Below, in pieces: positions 37,522 through 46,888 of a stretch of 64,000 nucleotides of DNA. Under the pieces are notes generated by a model. That model worked only from the letters and a program-made list of their open reading frames with translations. It had not been told where the DNA came from and did not search any database. The translations under genes and the position numbers were made by a program. Numbering within the stretch: position 1 is the stretch's first letter; each line of letters opens with the position of its first letter. This DNA comes from Bacteroides sp. (GTDB taxonomy: Bacteria > Bacteroidota > Bacteroidia > Bacteroidales > Bacteroidaceae): positions 62,001 to 126,000 of the forward strand of contig NZ_JASLER010000078.1 of assembly GCF_030151085.1 (NCBI RefSeq), given 5' to 3'.

Positions 37522-39990
37522 TCAGTTTGATACACGTACCACACCCGGCTTGCCGCATAGCATTCCTTGCGGCATGGGTATGCTTATTTCTTTATCATTG
37601 AACACTAGCTTGATTTCTTTCAGACTGGCATTCATACAGGCATCAGTTACAGAGACAATATACTCAGCACCCTCCTGCTTTATCATTACCGCACAAGGAG
37701 CAGAAGCCGATAATGATATACCATCTATTTGAAGACCTGCATTTCCGGGATAAAATAGAGCCTGCACTACTTTTTCGTCAGCAGAGCGTATAGCTTGCAC
37801 CAAAGTATCATTGCGCAAAACATGGAATGGCAGTTCATCGGCAAGTAGTCCATTTCCTGTATAGACCACATAACCATAAGTATCATTCACCGGATGTTGT
37901 CCGTGGTTTGCCCATAAACGGAGGATTTTAGCTTCAGCAGGCAGATTCTCTTTCTTTTCATTTACTTTATTGCGCTTTGCCCAATCCGTAGGACGAGTTT
38001 CGCAGGTTACAAAAGCTTCGCGAGTATATTCGGGAAGTATCCGGTATGCAAATTTGCCGTTCTGTACCAGCCATACGGGAGCACCATCCAAGGATAAGAG
38101 AGAGTGTATGCCCGAAATCAGATTCTCTTTTTTCCCCCTTTTCATCGTAAAAACATCATCAGTCCAAGCGGTCTGATCAATGGTAGTACGGATATCCCCT
38201 TCCTGTTCGGGACGCATGTTTGTAACTCCTGCTCCCAATGCTACCATATAATCTCCTAAAATGAAATAGGATTTATATGCCTTGAAGCCATAAAGAACTT
38301 CATTCAATCCGCCGCTATTTCCTTTGTCATTCACACCTTCCTTACTTGAGGCATTCATTTTCTCAAAGATATATCCGGCAACAGCATCTCCACCCCCATC
38401 CGTAGTACCAGCAGCAAAGTTATATTTGCTGCAATAGCCGCGCCAGTTCTCAACGGGAGTCAGTTTATACATACCTTCGCGTGCCGTAACACCGGGAGAT
38501 GCCGTAACGTCCCAGCCTCCCATAATTCGGAAATACTCGTCACCACTACGTTGGAACAGGGTCATTCCATCCGTAGGATAGAAATTATATGCATCGGCAA
38601 AGCTGGCTGCACTCTCCAAACCGTCGCAACGGACAGAAGCCATATTAATGGTAATGTGATAGTCGGGGGTCTTCTTTATCAAGTCGTCATTATTGAAAAA
38701 CCAACGGGTTCCGTAGTAGACACCCGGAGCATAAGCATCCATTAAAATTCGGTTTCCCTTTGCCTCTTGTTGTAATTGCAAGAGTTCTTTCTGCTCTTCG
38801 GGAGTGAAGGAATCTATCCAGTTTTCCACGATATTATCCAGCATTCCGGCATAAGGGATGGGAAGTTCCGTAGGATTATAGACATACGAACCACGATCCA
38901 GACAAGGAAGGCGATAGCCATTATAATAATACCATGCACCTCCGCGCAAGAAGTTGAGAAGAGCTTCCACGTTGTCGCGGTTCAGGTTCTTTGCCCAAGG
39001 CGAACCTTTCAGCATATTCAACACTTTGAGAGCATTGGAAGTTCCGTCAATGGGATAGCCCCAAATAAGGCATTGCTTGCCATGTCCCCAGCCTGCCCCA
39101 TCGGCAGTAAAGCCTTCGGTCCAGAAAGCATCGTTATAGGTAGTTTGAGAAGTCATGCTGATACCCCGCTGACATACTTCCGCCAGCAAGTCTATCATCG
39201 GGATAGAACGGTACATGGCAGCTACCGGTAACAATGAACGATAAGCCAACGCATTGCCGCCCACCCACCATACATGGTTTCGGAAACGAGGTATGGAAAC
39301 TACATTATCGTCCGTTTCATCGTGCCTCAAGGGTTGCGTCCATGCTTGCAAACCGATAGTTTTCAGCATATCGGAGGCTTTTCTCAGTAAAGCACTTCCT
39401 TTTCCGTTTTCAGCCAAGTCCATTTGTTTCAGATAGCAGAAATAGGTATTGACTGCTGCCGTAGGCATAGCAAAACAAGAGGCATGAAAGCGCGGACCGT
39501 CGTTCGGTCTTCCTGCTTCGATACTGCCATAATGCAGAATGGCTTTTAATACTTTATCCGAGAGGGCTTGCTTTTCTGTTATCTCCCCTTTGCGGTAAGC
39601 ATCGGCTATCTTCCAGATACGACTGAAAGCGTCTGCCAGGAATACGCCGATTTCTGCTTGTGGGTTGGAATAAGGTTTCTGAAAGCCGTTATCTCTTCGG
39701 AACTCCGCTTCCCTCTCTTTCAGACCGGAGAAGATACCTTCAGCATCGAGTTGTGCCAGGCACTCTTGTGCACTCAGTTTTGTGTCCAACGAATGATAAC
39801 GGTAAGGGTTCTCTGTGAATGAAGTGCGGAAGGCATCTATTGCTTTTTCTTTCTCCGCATCGTTTGAACGGCGGGCTTCATTATAATAACGATGGTAATT
39901 GTCGAAAGCCAGTTTCGTTTCTTTCTCTTGTGGAAAAGCCGTGATGGCTATACAAAGACTGAAAATGGTTAGAATAAGGTTTCTATGCAT
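37522..39990 (-). CDS. PL8-like polysaccharide lyase (hyaluronate/chondroitin lyase fold)
   Basis: Secreted lyase of 822 residues, expected to cleave uronic-acid polymers by beta-elimination. Signal peptide ends AFPQE. The likely catalytic set of PL8 can be followed: Asn238 in FRNHVWWVGGN, His303 and Tyr312 in ADGAGWGHGKQCLIWGYP, and an Arg near 360-366 in NGYRLPCLDRG. The second half has the beta-sandwich character of the family (GGWDVTASPGVTAREG). It diverges clearly from the chondroitinase ABC-type protein at 43795, so the two may attack different linkages or substrates. It is the first gene of the leftward operon with GH2, behind a -7 box at 40032-40039. Confidence 0.78.
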   Translation of the reverse strand: MHRNLILTIFSLCIAITAFPQEKETKLAFDNYHRYYNEARRSNDAEKEKAIDAFRTSFTENPYRYHSLDTKLSAQECLAQLDAEGIFSGLKEREAEFRRDNGFQKPYSNPQAEIGVFLADAFSRIWKIADAYRKGEITEKQALSDKVLKAILHYGSIEAGRPNDGPRFHASCFAMPTAAVNTYFCYLKQMDLAENGKGSALLRKASDMLKTIGLQAWTQPLRHDETDDNVVSIPRFRNHVWWVGGNALAYRSLLPVAAMYRSIPMIDLLAEVCQRGISMTSQTTYNDAFWTEGFTADGAGWGHGKQCLIWGYPIDGTSNALKVLNMLKGSPWAKNLNRDNVEALLNFLRGGAWYYYNGYRLPCLDRGSYVYNPTELPIPYAGMLDNIVENWIDSFTPEEQKELLQLQQEAKGNRILMDAYAPGVYYGTRWFFNNDDLIKKTPDYHITINMASVRCDGLESAASFADAYNFYPTDGMTLFQRSGDEYFRIMGGWDVTASPGVTAREGMYKLTPVENWRGYCSKYNFAAGTTDGGGDAVAGYIFEKMNASSKEGVNDKGNSGGLNEVLYGFKAYKSYFILGDYMVALGAGVTNMRPEQEGDIRTTIDQTAWTDDVFTMKRGKKENLISGIHSLLSLDGAPVWLVQNGKFAYRILPEYTREAFVTCETRPTDWAKRNKVNEKKENLPAEAKILRLWANHGQHPVNDTYGYVVYTGNGLLADELPFHVLRNDTLVQAIRSADEKVVQALFYPGNAGLQIDGISLSASAPCAVMIKQEGAEYIVSVTDACMNASLKEIKLVFNDKEISIPMPQGMLCGKPGVVRVSN

Positions 39991-40031
39991 GCGTTTTTTA
40001 TTAAATTGTGTAATTCCATAATTATACAGAG

Positions 40032-40039
40032 CAAATATA
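40032..40039 (-). promoter_or_regulatory. -7 promoter element for the PL8-like/GH2 operon
   Basis: On the minus strand the sequence reads TATATTTG, 42 bp before the start codon at 39990. Confidence 0.45.
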
Positions 40040-40137
40040 GGGAAAGGCAGAGAGATAGAACACCATTAATCATTCAAAAATAGTGATGTTTTCGTACGTA
40101 TCAATCAGGAGGGTGTATCAGGTAAAAGAAGATTGAC

Positions 40138-40145
40138 TACCTTTG
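40138..40145 (+). promoter_or_regulatory. -7 promoter element for the beta-propeller glycosidase gene
   Basis: TACCTTTG fits TAnnTTTG and lies 50 bp before the ATG at 40195; together with the box at 40032 it forms a divergent promoter region. Confidence 0.45.
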
Positions 40146-40194
40146 TTTTTACAAAACAACCCAGCAATATTATCCTTAAACAAATATCACCCTT

Positions 40195-41331
40195 ATGAAA
40201 AAATGTAGCTTACTCCTTCTCTTTATTGCCTTCATCTGCATGTCGGCATTTGCACAAAAAATAGAGAATCTGGTAGAACTAAAGCAAAAATCAGAAAACC
40301 CGTTGTTCCATCATTTAGGCAAGGCATTTCGTACTCCTGCTTTTGAGTCCAAAGGCTACTGGGTGTGGGGCAGTTCGGTTGTGAAAGGCGAAGACGGGAA
40401 GTACCATATGTTTGTCTCCCGTTTCCCGAAATCGCTGCCGTTCCATCCCGGATGGATGATAGCTTCGGAGATAGTTCATGCCGTGAGCGATGTGCCGCAA
40501 GGTCCTTACAAATTCAGTGATGTTGCCCTCCCGGCACGTGGTGCGCAATATTGGGATGGTCGCTCTACACACAATCCACGGATATTGAAGCAAAATGGCA
40601 AGTACTACCTTATCTATATGGGTTCCACCCATCCCTTTGGCGAACCGACCTACGAACAACTAACGCTGGATAGTCCCTGGTGTATTGTAGGACGATCCAA
40701 CAAGCGCATAGGATTGGCAGTTGCCGATTCTCCTTATGGTCCTTGGAAGCGGTTGGACGAACCTATCTTGAAAACCAAACCGGATACATTCTATAGCTTC
40801 CTTACTTCAAATCCTTCTCCCATTATACAGGAAGACGGTTCTGTAATGATGATCTTCAAGGGACGCAGATACAAAGGCAACGACGGATATTCGGACATGA
40901 GCCTCGGAATGGCAACTGCTCCGAGTATTGAAGGCCCTTACCGGGTGCTGAACAACAACCAGCCCATCTTTCAGGTAGACGGTCAGGGTGAAGCTGAAGA
41001 CCCCTTCTTGTGGAAAGACAAGGATGGTTATCATGCCATCTTCAAAGACCATGTATCCAAATTTACCGGCGAACGTGGCGGCGGTGTGATGGCACACTCC
41101 AAAGACGGCATCAGTTGGACAGTAGATAAAGACCCAAAAGCTTACTCTCTCACCGTGGAATACGTTGATGGCAAGATAGAGAAACAAGGCCAACTGGAAC
41201 GTCCTTTCATCTTCTTCGAGAATGGAAAGCCTGCTTATATCTTCTTTGCCACGATGGACGGCCCCGGAGGATTTGAAAATGCATCTCATTCCTGGAATAT
41301 GGTGATACCAATCGTAGCCGACAAGAAATAA
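40195..41331 (+). CDS. Five-bladed beta-propeller glycosidase (GH43/GH117-like)
   Basis: Secreted protein of 378 residues with signal peptide ending SAFAQ. Repeated blade motifs of the GH-F/GH43-type fold are visible: WVWGSSVVKGEDGKYHMFVSR, THNPRILKQNGKYYLIYMGS, SNPSPIIQEDGSVMMIFKGR, EDPFLWKDKDGYHAIFKDH and ERPFIFFENGKPAYIFFAT. Acidic residues in these blades could form the catalytic centre, but I cannot assign them with certainty. Its place between two lyase operons suggests it trims a side sugar of the PUL 2 substrate. A GH117 or GH43 assignment needs a profile comparison. Confidence 0.68.
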   Translation: MKKCSLLLLFIAFICMSAFAQKIENLVELKQKSENPLFHHLGKAFRTPAFESKGYWVWGSSVVKGEDGKYHMFVSRFPKSLPFHPGWMIASEIVHAVSDVPQGPYKFSDVALPARGAQYWDGRSTHNPRILKQNGKYYLIYMGSTHPFGEPTYEQLTLDSPWCIVGRSNKRIGLAVADSPYGPWKRLDEPILKTKPDTFYSFLTSNPSPIIQEDGSVMMIFKGRRYKGNDGYSDMSLGMATAPSIEGPYRVLNNNQPIFQVDGQGEAEDPFLWKDKDGYHAIFKDHVSKFTGERGGGVMAHSKDGISWTVDKDPKAYSLTVEYVDGKIEKQGQLERPFIFFENGKPAYIFFATMDGPGGFENASHSWNMVIPIVADKK

Positions 41332-41337
41332 AATCTG

Positions 41338-41345
41338 TATCTTTG
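41338..41345 (+). promoter_or_regulatory. -7 promoter element directly before the dus gene
   Basis: TATCTTTG ends 5 bp before the ATG at 41351. A start point about 6-8 bp downstream of the box would give an almost leaderless mRNA. Confidence 0.5.
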
Positions 41346-41350
41346 CAGCC

Positions 41351-42301
41351 ATGAACGAGAACATATTACCCATTCAGTTTGCTCCGCTGCAAGGCTATAC
41401 CGATGCCGTCTATCGCCGGGCACATGCGCGCATCTTTGGCGGCATCGAGACTTATTACTCTCCTTTTGTACGCATTGAACATGGAGAAATCCGCCGGAGG
41501 GATATTCGGGATATCGGTCCTGAAAACAATACGGGACTGCTTCTGATACCGCAGCTCATTGCACCCGAATTGGGAAAGTTAGAGCAAATAATGACCCTTT
41601 TCATCGAGAAAGGCTATCAAGATGTGGATATTAATCTGGGCTGTCCTTTCCCCGTTCTCGCCAAACGGCACAATGGTTCGGGCATGTTGCCCTATCCCGA
41701 AGAGGTGAAAACTTTACTGACGAATGCCATTGAAAAGCATCCCGACATCCAGTTCTCCGTAAAGCTACGTCTGGGTTGGGATAATCCGGAAGAGTGCCTT
41801 GCCTTACTACCGCTATTCAATGAACTTCCGTTGACGCACATTATTCTGCATCCCCGCCTGGGCAGCCAGCAATATAAAGGTGAGGTTGATTTAAACAACT
41901 TCGAAGCTTTCTATAATCAATGCAACAAACCTCTGCTTTATAATGGAGATTTACATACGCTGGAAGATATTCAGTCCATTACCACACGCTTCCCGAAACT
42001 GGCCGGTCTTGTGATAGGCCGCGGTCTGCTTGCCAACCCTGCTTTAGCTTTGGAATACCAGCAAGGAAAGTCGCTTTCTACCGATGAAATGGCAAAGAAA
42101 GTGGGGCAACTGCATGCAGAGGTATTCAGCAGTTACCAGGAACAACTGCAAGGCGGCGAACTGCAAATACTGATGAAAATGAAAAGCTTCTGGGAATATC
42201 TGTTGCCGGACGGAGACCGGAAGGCAAGAAAGACTATACACAAGACAACAAAGCTTGCCAATTATCAGGCGGCTGTAAGCAACTTGCTGGGGGCATATTA
42301 A
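41351..42301 (+). CDS. tRNA-dihydrouridine synthase
   Basis: Flavoenzyme that reduces uridine to dihydrouridine in tRNA. The 316-residue protein has the Dus TIM-barrel motifs: FAPLQGYTDAVYRRAH near the N-terminus, the catalytic Cys in DINLGCPFPVLAKRHNGSGML (about 94-114), KLRLGW (about 139), the FMN-binding LHPRLGSQQYKG (about 166) and GLVIGRGLLANP (about 221). The length is normal. It is a housekeeping gene surrounded by polysaccharide-degradation genes. It has its own promoter-like box and convergent downstream neighbour, so it probably is not part of the PUL regulon. Confidence 0.93.
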   Translation: MNENILPIQFAPLQGYTDAVYRRAHARIFGGIETYYSPFVRIEHGEIRRRDIRDIGPENNTGLLLIPQLIAPELGKLEQIMTLFIEKGYQDVDINLGCPFPVLAKRHNGSGMLPYPEEVKTLLTNAIEKHPDIQFSVKLRLGWDNPEECLALLPLFNELPLTHIILHPRLGSQQYKGEVDLNNFEAFYNQCNKPLLYNGDLHTLEDIQSITTRFPKLAGLVIGRGLLANPALALEYQQGKSLSTDEMAKKVGQLHAEVFSSYQEQLQGGELQILMKMKSFWEYLLPDGDRKARKTIHKTTKLANYQAAVSNLLGAY

Positions 42302-42317
42302 AACATCTTATCCCAAT

Positions 42318-42405
42318 ATCTCGTTTATAAGTGTACAATATATCAGACATCAGTGCCTAGGATATCAGACAGAAGATGACGCCTGACATCCTAAGCACTA
42401 ATATT
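42318..42405. repeat. Weak 22-bp array D between convergent genes
   Basis: ATATCAGACA occurs at 42340 and 42362, 22 bp apart. The 22-bp segment before (from 42318) matches about half the bases and the one after (from 42384) is related with a shift. It sits in the 117-bp gap between dus and the sulfatase gene, which point towards each other. Dyad symmetry is poor here. Confidence 0.45.
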
Positions 42406-42418
42406 TCATTTCCTAGTA

Positions 42419-43783
42419 TTACTTGCCCGGAACCAGATGTACATCGGGTCGCGTCTGGAGAACATGATGCAGCTTCATCCATTCGTTCAGAATATCACGA
42501 TGCTGCAACAGGATGTCGCTGTATTTCTTCTCGATGGCAAGATTGCGCATCTCTCCACGGTCGTTCTCCATGTCATAGAGTTGTTCGCGATAGAGTCCTT
42601 TATCATAAAGTACATACTTATAGCGAGTTGTGCGAAGTGCCCATCCACGGGCTATTCCTTTATCAAACATTGTCTCCGTTACAACAAATGGCTGGTGTTG
42701 TTCTTCGGGATTTGCCTTCTCTGCCAGCTGTTTGAAAGACACACCGTGTTGTCCCATTACAAGAGGGATACCTGCCCAATCACATACAGACGCAAAGAAA
42801 TCAACGCCGGCATTTATCAGTTGCGGTAATTCCTTTCCGGCATTCTTCTTCCCAGGCAAGGTTACGATCAGAGGCACATTCGTCACTTCTTCATACAAAG
42901 CCGACTTCTGGTTCCACTGATGTGCTCCCACTCCATCACCGTGATCGCTGGCGAAGATTATCACTGTATTCTTCCATAGATTTTGCCGGTCAATGGCATC
43001 GACAATCTTGCCTATCTCGGCATCTACTTGTTCGACTAGACGGTAATAAGCATTACGATACCGACGCCAGTTATCCGGAGTATAGTTGCGGGTAGGATAA
43101 GCCATATAATTCAGGCTTTGCTCGTAACCGATTACATCAGCATCGTATGGATTACGAGAGAAATTAGGAGGCAACCCCGGCCACTCGTCCTGTGGAACTT
43201 CTCCCTGATTACCATACGGAAGATTCTGACTACGTGCATACTCGCAGATATTATGCGGATTGTCGAAACCTGCTACCAGAAAGAAGGGGGTTGTATGCTT
43301 CTTTTCCAGAAAACGGACACAGGCTTCGGCCAGTCCGTTGTCATCGTGCGGATGAAGTACGGAGAAGCCGAACTCCCCTTGTGGCATAGATGCAGTATGT
43401 GCATGCCATTTACCGGCATAAGCACATTCATATCCGGCTTTCTGCATCAGTGTACCCAAGGTACGTGTACGAACAGAGTCGGGTATTGGTGTTCCATTCT
43501 TGGCAAGACCCAACTCATGGGACATATATCCCGTGAACATGGATGACCTGGAAGGGCCGCTCAACGGTGCAGAACAATAAGCATTTCTAAACAATATTCC
43601 CGACTGTGCCAAACGGTCCATATTGGGAGTATTTACATCAGTATTACCTATGCAACTCATAGCCGAAGCTGTCTGCTGGTCGGTAAGGATATATAGGATA
43701 TTGGGTAACTCCCCGGCAACTGCCAACGAGGAAGTTACAATACCACTACTGCATAAAAGGATATTCTTAAAATTCATCTTCAC
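42419..43783 (-). CDS. Serine-type sulfatase (S1 family), PUL 2
   Basis: Exported sulfatase of 454 residues with an N-terminal signal segment (about 1-24). The metal ligand is in ILTDQQ (about 31-36). The active-site motif S-G-P-S-R is at 75-79, followed by SMFTGYMSHELG; Ser75 would be matured to formylglycine. AGKWHAH (about 128), ASDHGDG (about 270) and ALRTTRYKY (about 395) are further family blocks. It lies downstream of the PL8 chondroitinase ABC-type gene in the same direction with an 11-bp gap, so the two are co-transcribed and likely act on the same sulfated chain. The position of sulfate removed is not evident. Confidence 0.92.
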   Translation of the reverse strand: MKMNFKNILLCSSGIVTSSLAVAGELPNILYILTDQQTASAMSCIGNTDVNTPNMDRLAQSGILFRNAYCSAPLSGPSRSSMFTGYMSHELGLAKNGTPIPDSVRTRTLGTLMQKAGYECAYAGKWHAHTASMPQGEFGFSVLHPHDDNGLAEACVRFLEKKHTTPFFLVAGFDNPHNICEYARSQNLPYGNQGEVPQDEWPGLPPNFSRNPYDADVIGYEQSLNYMAYPTRNYTPDNWRRYRNAYYRLVEQVDAEIGKIVDAIDRQNLWKNTVIIFASDHGDGVGAHQWNQKSALYEEVTNVPLIVTLPGKKNAGKELPQLINAGVDFFASVCDWAGIPLVMGQHGVSFKQLAEKANPEEQHQPFVVTETMFDKGIARGWALRTTRYKYVLYDKGLYREQLYDMENDRGEMRNLAIEKKYSDILLQHRDILNEWMKLHHVLQTRPDVHLVPGK

Positions 43784-43794
43784 AGAATACTGTT

Positions 43795-46700
43795 TTACTT
43801 CATCAATTCCACATCAAAGCTTGCCGCATCACGGCAAGTAAATCGAAGCACCGTCTGCTGCTTATCCACAGAGACCACTTTGCAGTAAGGTGTCTCGGCA
43901 ACTTTCCACTCTCCTCTCAACGTAAGGGTTACGGGGATCTCACCACTCTCGTTGTCGATCCAAGGGCGGGAGTAGATACTACGCTCGATGCGTTTTCCAT
44001 CTTTATCGAAAGCCTCATCACTGGGTCCACGATACAAAGCCAAATCAGGTTGAGAGACTGTAAGCAGAAGTTTGTCTGCATTCTCGCGTATCATCACGAG
44101 GCAGGAAGTATCAGCTTTCTGCAACAAGCCGTCAGTCGGAAGTACCTGCGGAGTTTCAAACAAGACGTATGAAGTCAGGTTATCCGTGAGAGAGCGAACG
44201 ATATGGGCGTTGCGGTCTTGCTGAAGGACCTTATAACTAGGCTTTTGGGCGAAAGCTTTCAGAGATACAGCATCAGTGTGTGGTAATACGGCATATTCGT
44301 ATGAAGCACCTTTCGGAGCTTTGCCATGTTGCAATACCAATGACACCCAATCACCGGAAGTCGGTTCGGTACTACGTTCGCCTACGGTTACCTGTGGGAA
44401 GTTCTTTTCATACTTCGCATTAAGCATAGAAGTTTTGGAGAGGCAGTAACCTACACCGTTAGGATCGATATAGGTTTGACCATCACTTTGATAAGTATCC
44501 CAATACTGATGCTTTTCGGGAGAAGTGGCAGCCAGTTGGAATACGGTGGTTTCGGTAGGATATTCCGAATTCGTGTTCTCGATATCAGTGCCCAAGCAAA
44601 CAATAGTGCCATCGAAAAAGTGATAGGACTTGCGTGCACGGTGTGAACCATTATATTTATCATGTTCGTGCAGTTTCATACCGAAGTTACCATTCAGACG
44701 TGCTTGCGACAGACCGCCGGCAAAAGTTTCATCAGAATATAGCATCTCTTCCATACCGGAGAAAGTATCCACATTAAGCACCCGTGCGCGTAGTTGGTCG
44801 AAAGGCAAATGGATAGCGGTAGTACCGGGGAAACGGTTCCAGTCGAATCCGGCTTCTTGCCAGCCACTGGTAGCTAAAGTAACCATTTCATCGGGTTTTC
44901 CAGTAAGTATCTCCATACTGCCGTGGGCAAGATAACGACCGTAGAAGTTGGCTGGTAGATAGTGCTCGGCTGCCCATAGATAACGGGAATGTCCGCGAAC
45001 TACAGCTGCCCAGTTGTCACGACGTTGTACAGATACACAGCCATACCCCAATGCAAGATTTCCTTGAGGATTGCCTTCGGGACGGAAACCTTGTTCTTGC
45101 AGCTGTTTCTTTAGCTCCAGTTCTTGTTTGGTCGAAGCTTTCGGCAGATATTCGACTGCATCTTTATCTGAAGTTTCGGAATAAGACATTAGACGTAGAT
45201 AAGCGGCTGCCATCTCCGGATCATATTTCTGCTTGCCATCGGGAGTTCCCGCAATGGCCATCATAGCGTATTGGATAGGTATCAACTGCCCGCCTCCATT
45301 GGGATGGCGACCGGACATGGAAAGAGACCATTGTTTGAAATTGCAATAGAAGCGCATGGCAAGAAGGACGTTCTTTACTGTTTCGTGGGCAAACTCGGAG
45401 AGTTTGAACTCAGTTCCACTCAGAAGATAAATCATGTTGGTAGCTCCATCCAGTCCGCCTACGGCATATGCCGGATAGAGATTACAATGATGGAAACAGG
45501 CACCATCTGACTTGAAGGAACCCGATAAACCCTTTGTAGGGCGGCAACCATAATCCAACCAGCGAGAGAAAGAACGCAGGTATTGCAGTTTCTCCGGGGT
45601 ATCTTCCATAATCAGAATACTAGCTATGCGACCTTGTAACTTCGTATTAAAAGTATCGATGTCGATACCATTGACGGTAGGTTTAGGATATACCTCGTTG
45701 GTGATGGCATACCAGTTCAGGGTGCGCTCGGCTTCGTCCAACTTACCCGCATCGCGCAACACGTCTTTCATCAGGAAATAAGATACAAAAAGACCGCGCA
45801 TGCTATATCCGTAATGGTGAATATTTCCCCAACAACTGCCGTAAGCTATACCTTGATCCGTAGCATTATCGTACATAGCAAGGAATTTCTGTTTCAGTTC
45901 TTCTTTCAGAGTGGCATCCTGCGTATTCTTATAGGCAGTAGCAATACGTTTCATCAGGTTGAAATAGTCGCTGATCTCCACTCCTTGCTTAGTGAACATA
46001 TCTTTATCCCAATCGGGTATCATGCGCTCGTATGCCTCTGACTGGCGTACAAAATGGATGGGAAGACCGGTCACCTTTCCATCCTTATAGGTAATCTTAT
46101 AAAATTCATACTTCTTTCGAATAGATTCCATTTCTTTAACCGAGAGTTCAGAAGGAGTATAGAGCATATCCTGAAAGCGCTTTTCCATGATCCGTATATC
46201 CTGCTTTTGTGCTTCGGATATGGGTGTCAAGGCAATATCCGGCTTCCACAACGAATGATCATAGATAACCAGCCAGTGGTTGGTAGTACCTTTGTTTACG
46301 AAAGGTACTTGCAAGTCAGGAGTCTGCTGGCGTGCATCGACTTTACTGGCCGTAATCAGATGGTCAATAAACAGTTTACCTTTTACATCAGGAGCAACGA
46401 CACGGATTTCATTCATTCCTTCTTCCGGAGTGCCTTGCATATCGCGTTCATAACACACCCAAGCTCCACGCCAACCGGTAAAGTTTATACCAAAAGGAAA
46501 TGATGTGCATTTCTTGCCGTTTTTCAGGAACTCAAATTCAATCGTTTTCTCCTGTGCCTGTTCGTTATATACCCATACGATGAATGCGGAAAGATAAGTA
46601 TCCTTTCCGGTAGGATCTTTCGGTTCGAACTTCAGGTCTTTCTTTATGGAGAGAACGGATTTCGGTTTGAAAGTCCAACTCAAGCAATGTTCACCGTCTC

Positions 46701-46878
46701 TATAATGTTCATTGCTGACTGCCAGTTGCGAACCGGTTGCCGTGATAAATGCCGGCACCTTGCTTTCTTCGAAGGAGAGTAAGCGCTCGTTCTTTACGAT
46801 TTGCGCTTTTCCACTTGTTGGTAATAACATCCAAAGGAGTACTGCCACTCCTATTTTCCATTTACTGAATTGCATCAT
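43795..46878 (-). CDS. Chondroitinase ABC-type lyase (PL8)
   Basis: Secreted or periplasmic lyase of 1,027 residues, the usual size for chondroitin sulfate ABC lyases. Signal peptide ends SGKAQ. The N-terminal jelly-roll domain (about 28-190) includes LSFEESKVPAFI and WRGAWVCYERDMQG. The catalytic toroid has His464 and Tyr471 in SDGACFHHCNLYPAY and Arg524 in SMSGRHPNG, matching His501, Tyr508 and Arg560 of the Proteus enzyme. The beta-sandwich has VSVQRRDNWAAVVRG and the family block FDWNRFPGTTAIHLP. It lies between the DUF6250-like and sulfatase genes in one leftward operon. Substrate by family: chondroitin or dermatan sulfate. Confidence 0.92.
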   Translation of the reverse strand: MMQFSKWKIGVAVLLWMLLPTSGKAQIVKNERLLSFEESKVPAFITATGSQLAVSNEHYRDGEHCLSWTFKPKSVLSIKKDLKFEPKDPTGKDTYLSAFIVWVYNEQAQEKTIEFEFLKNGKKCTSFPFGINFTGWRGAWVCYERDMQGTPEEGMNEIRVVAPDVKGKLFIDHLITASKVDARQQTPDLQVPFVNKGTTNHWLVIYDHSLWKPDIALTPISEAQKQDIRIMEKRFQDMLYTPSELSVKEMESIRKKYEFYKITYKDGKVTGLPIHFVRQSEAYERMIPDWDKDMFTKQGVEISDYFNLMKRIATAYKNTQDATLKEELKQKFLAMYDNATDQGIAYGSCWGNIHHYGYSMRGLFVSYFLMKDVLRDAGKLDEAERTLNWYAITNEVYPKPTVNGIDIDTFNTKLQGRIASILIMEDTPEKLQYLRSFSRWLDYGCRPTKGLSGSFKSDGACFHHCNLYPAYAVGGLDGATNMIYLLSGTEFKLSEFAHETVKNVLLAMRFYCNFKQWSLSMSGRHPNGGGQLIPIQYAMMAIAGTPDGKQKYDPEMAAAYLRLMSYSETSDKDAVEYLPKASTKQELELKKQLQEQGFRPEGNPQGNLALGYGCVSVQRRDNWAAVVRGHSRYLWAAEHYLPANFYGRYLAHGSMEILTGKPDEMVTLATSGWQEAGFDWNRFPGTTAIHLPFDQLRARVLNVDTFSGMEEMLYSDETFAGGLSQARLNGNFGMKLHEHDKYNGSHRARKSYHFFDGTIVCLGTDIENTNSEYPTETTVFQLAATSPEKHQYWDTYQSDGQTYIDPNGVGYCLSKTSMLNAKYEKNFPQVTVGERSTEPTSGDWVSLVLQHGKAPKGASYEYAVLPHTDAVSLKAFAQKPSYKVLQQDRNAHIVRSLTDNLTSYVLFETPQVLPTDGLLQKADTSCLVMIRENADKLLLTVSQPDLALYRGPSDEAFDKDGKRIERSIYSRPWIDNESGEIPVTLTLRGEWKVAETPYCKVVSVDKQQTVLRFTCRDAASFDVELMK

Positions 46879-46888
46879 CTCTTCTTAT

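Noticed and set aside
37496..37558. N-terminal extension of the GH2 protein at 34850
   Set aside because: It would overlap the stop region of the PL8-like gene and precede a proper signal peptide start at 37495.
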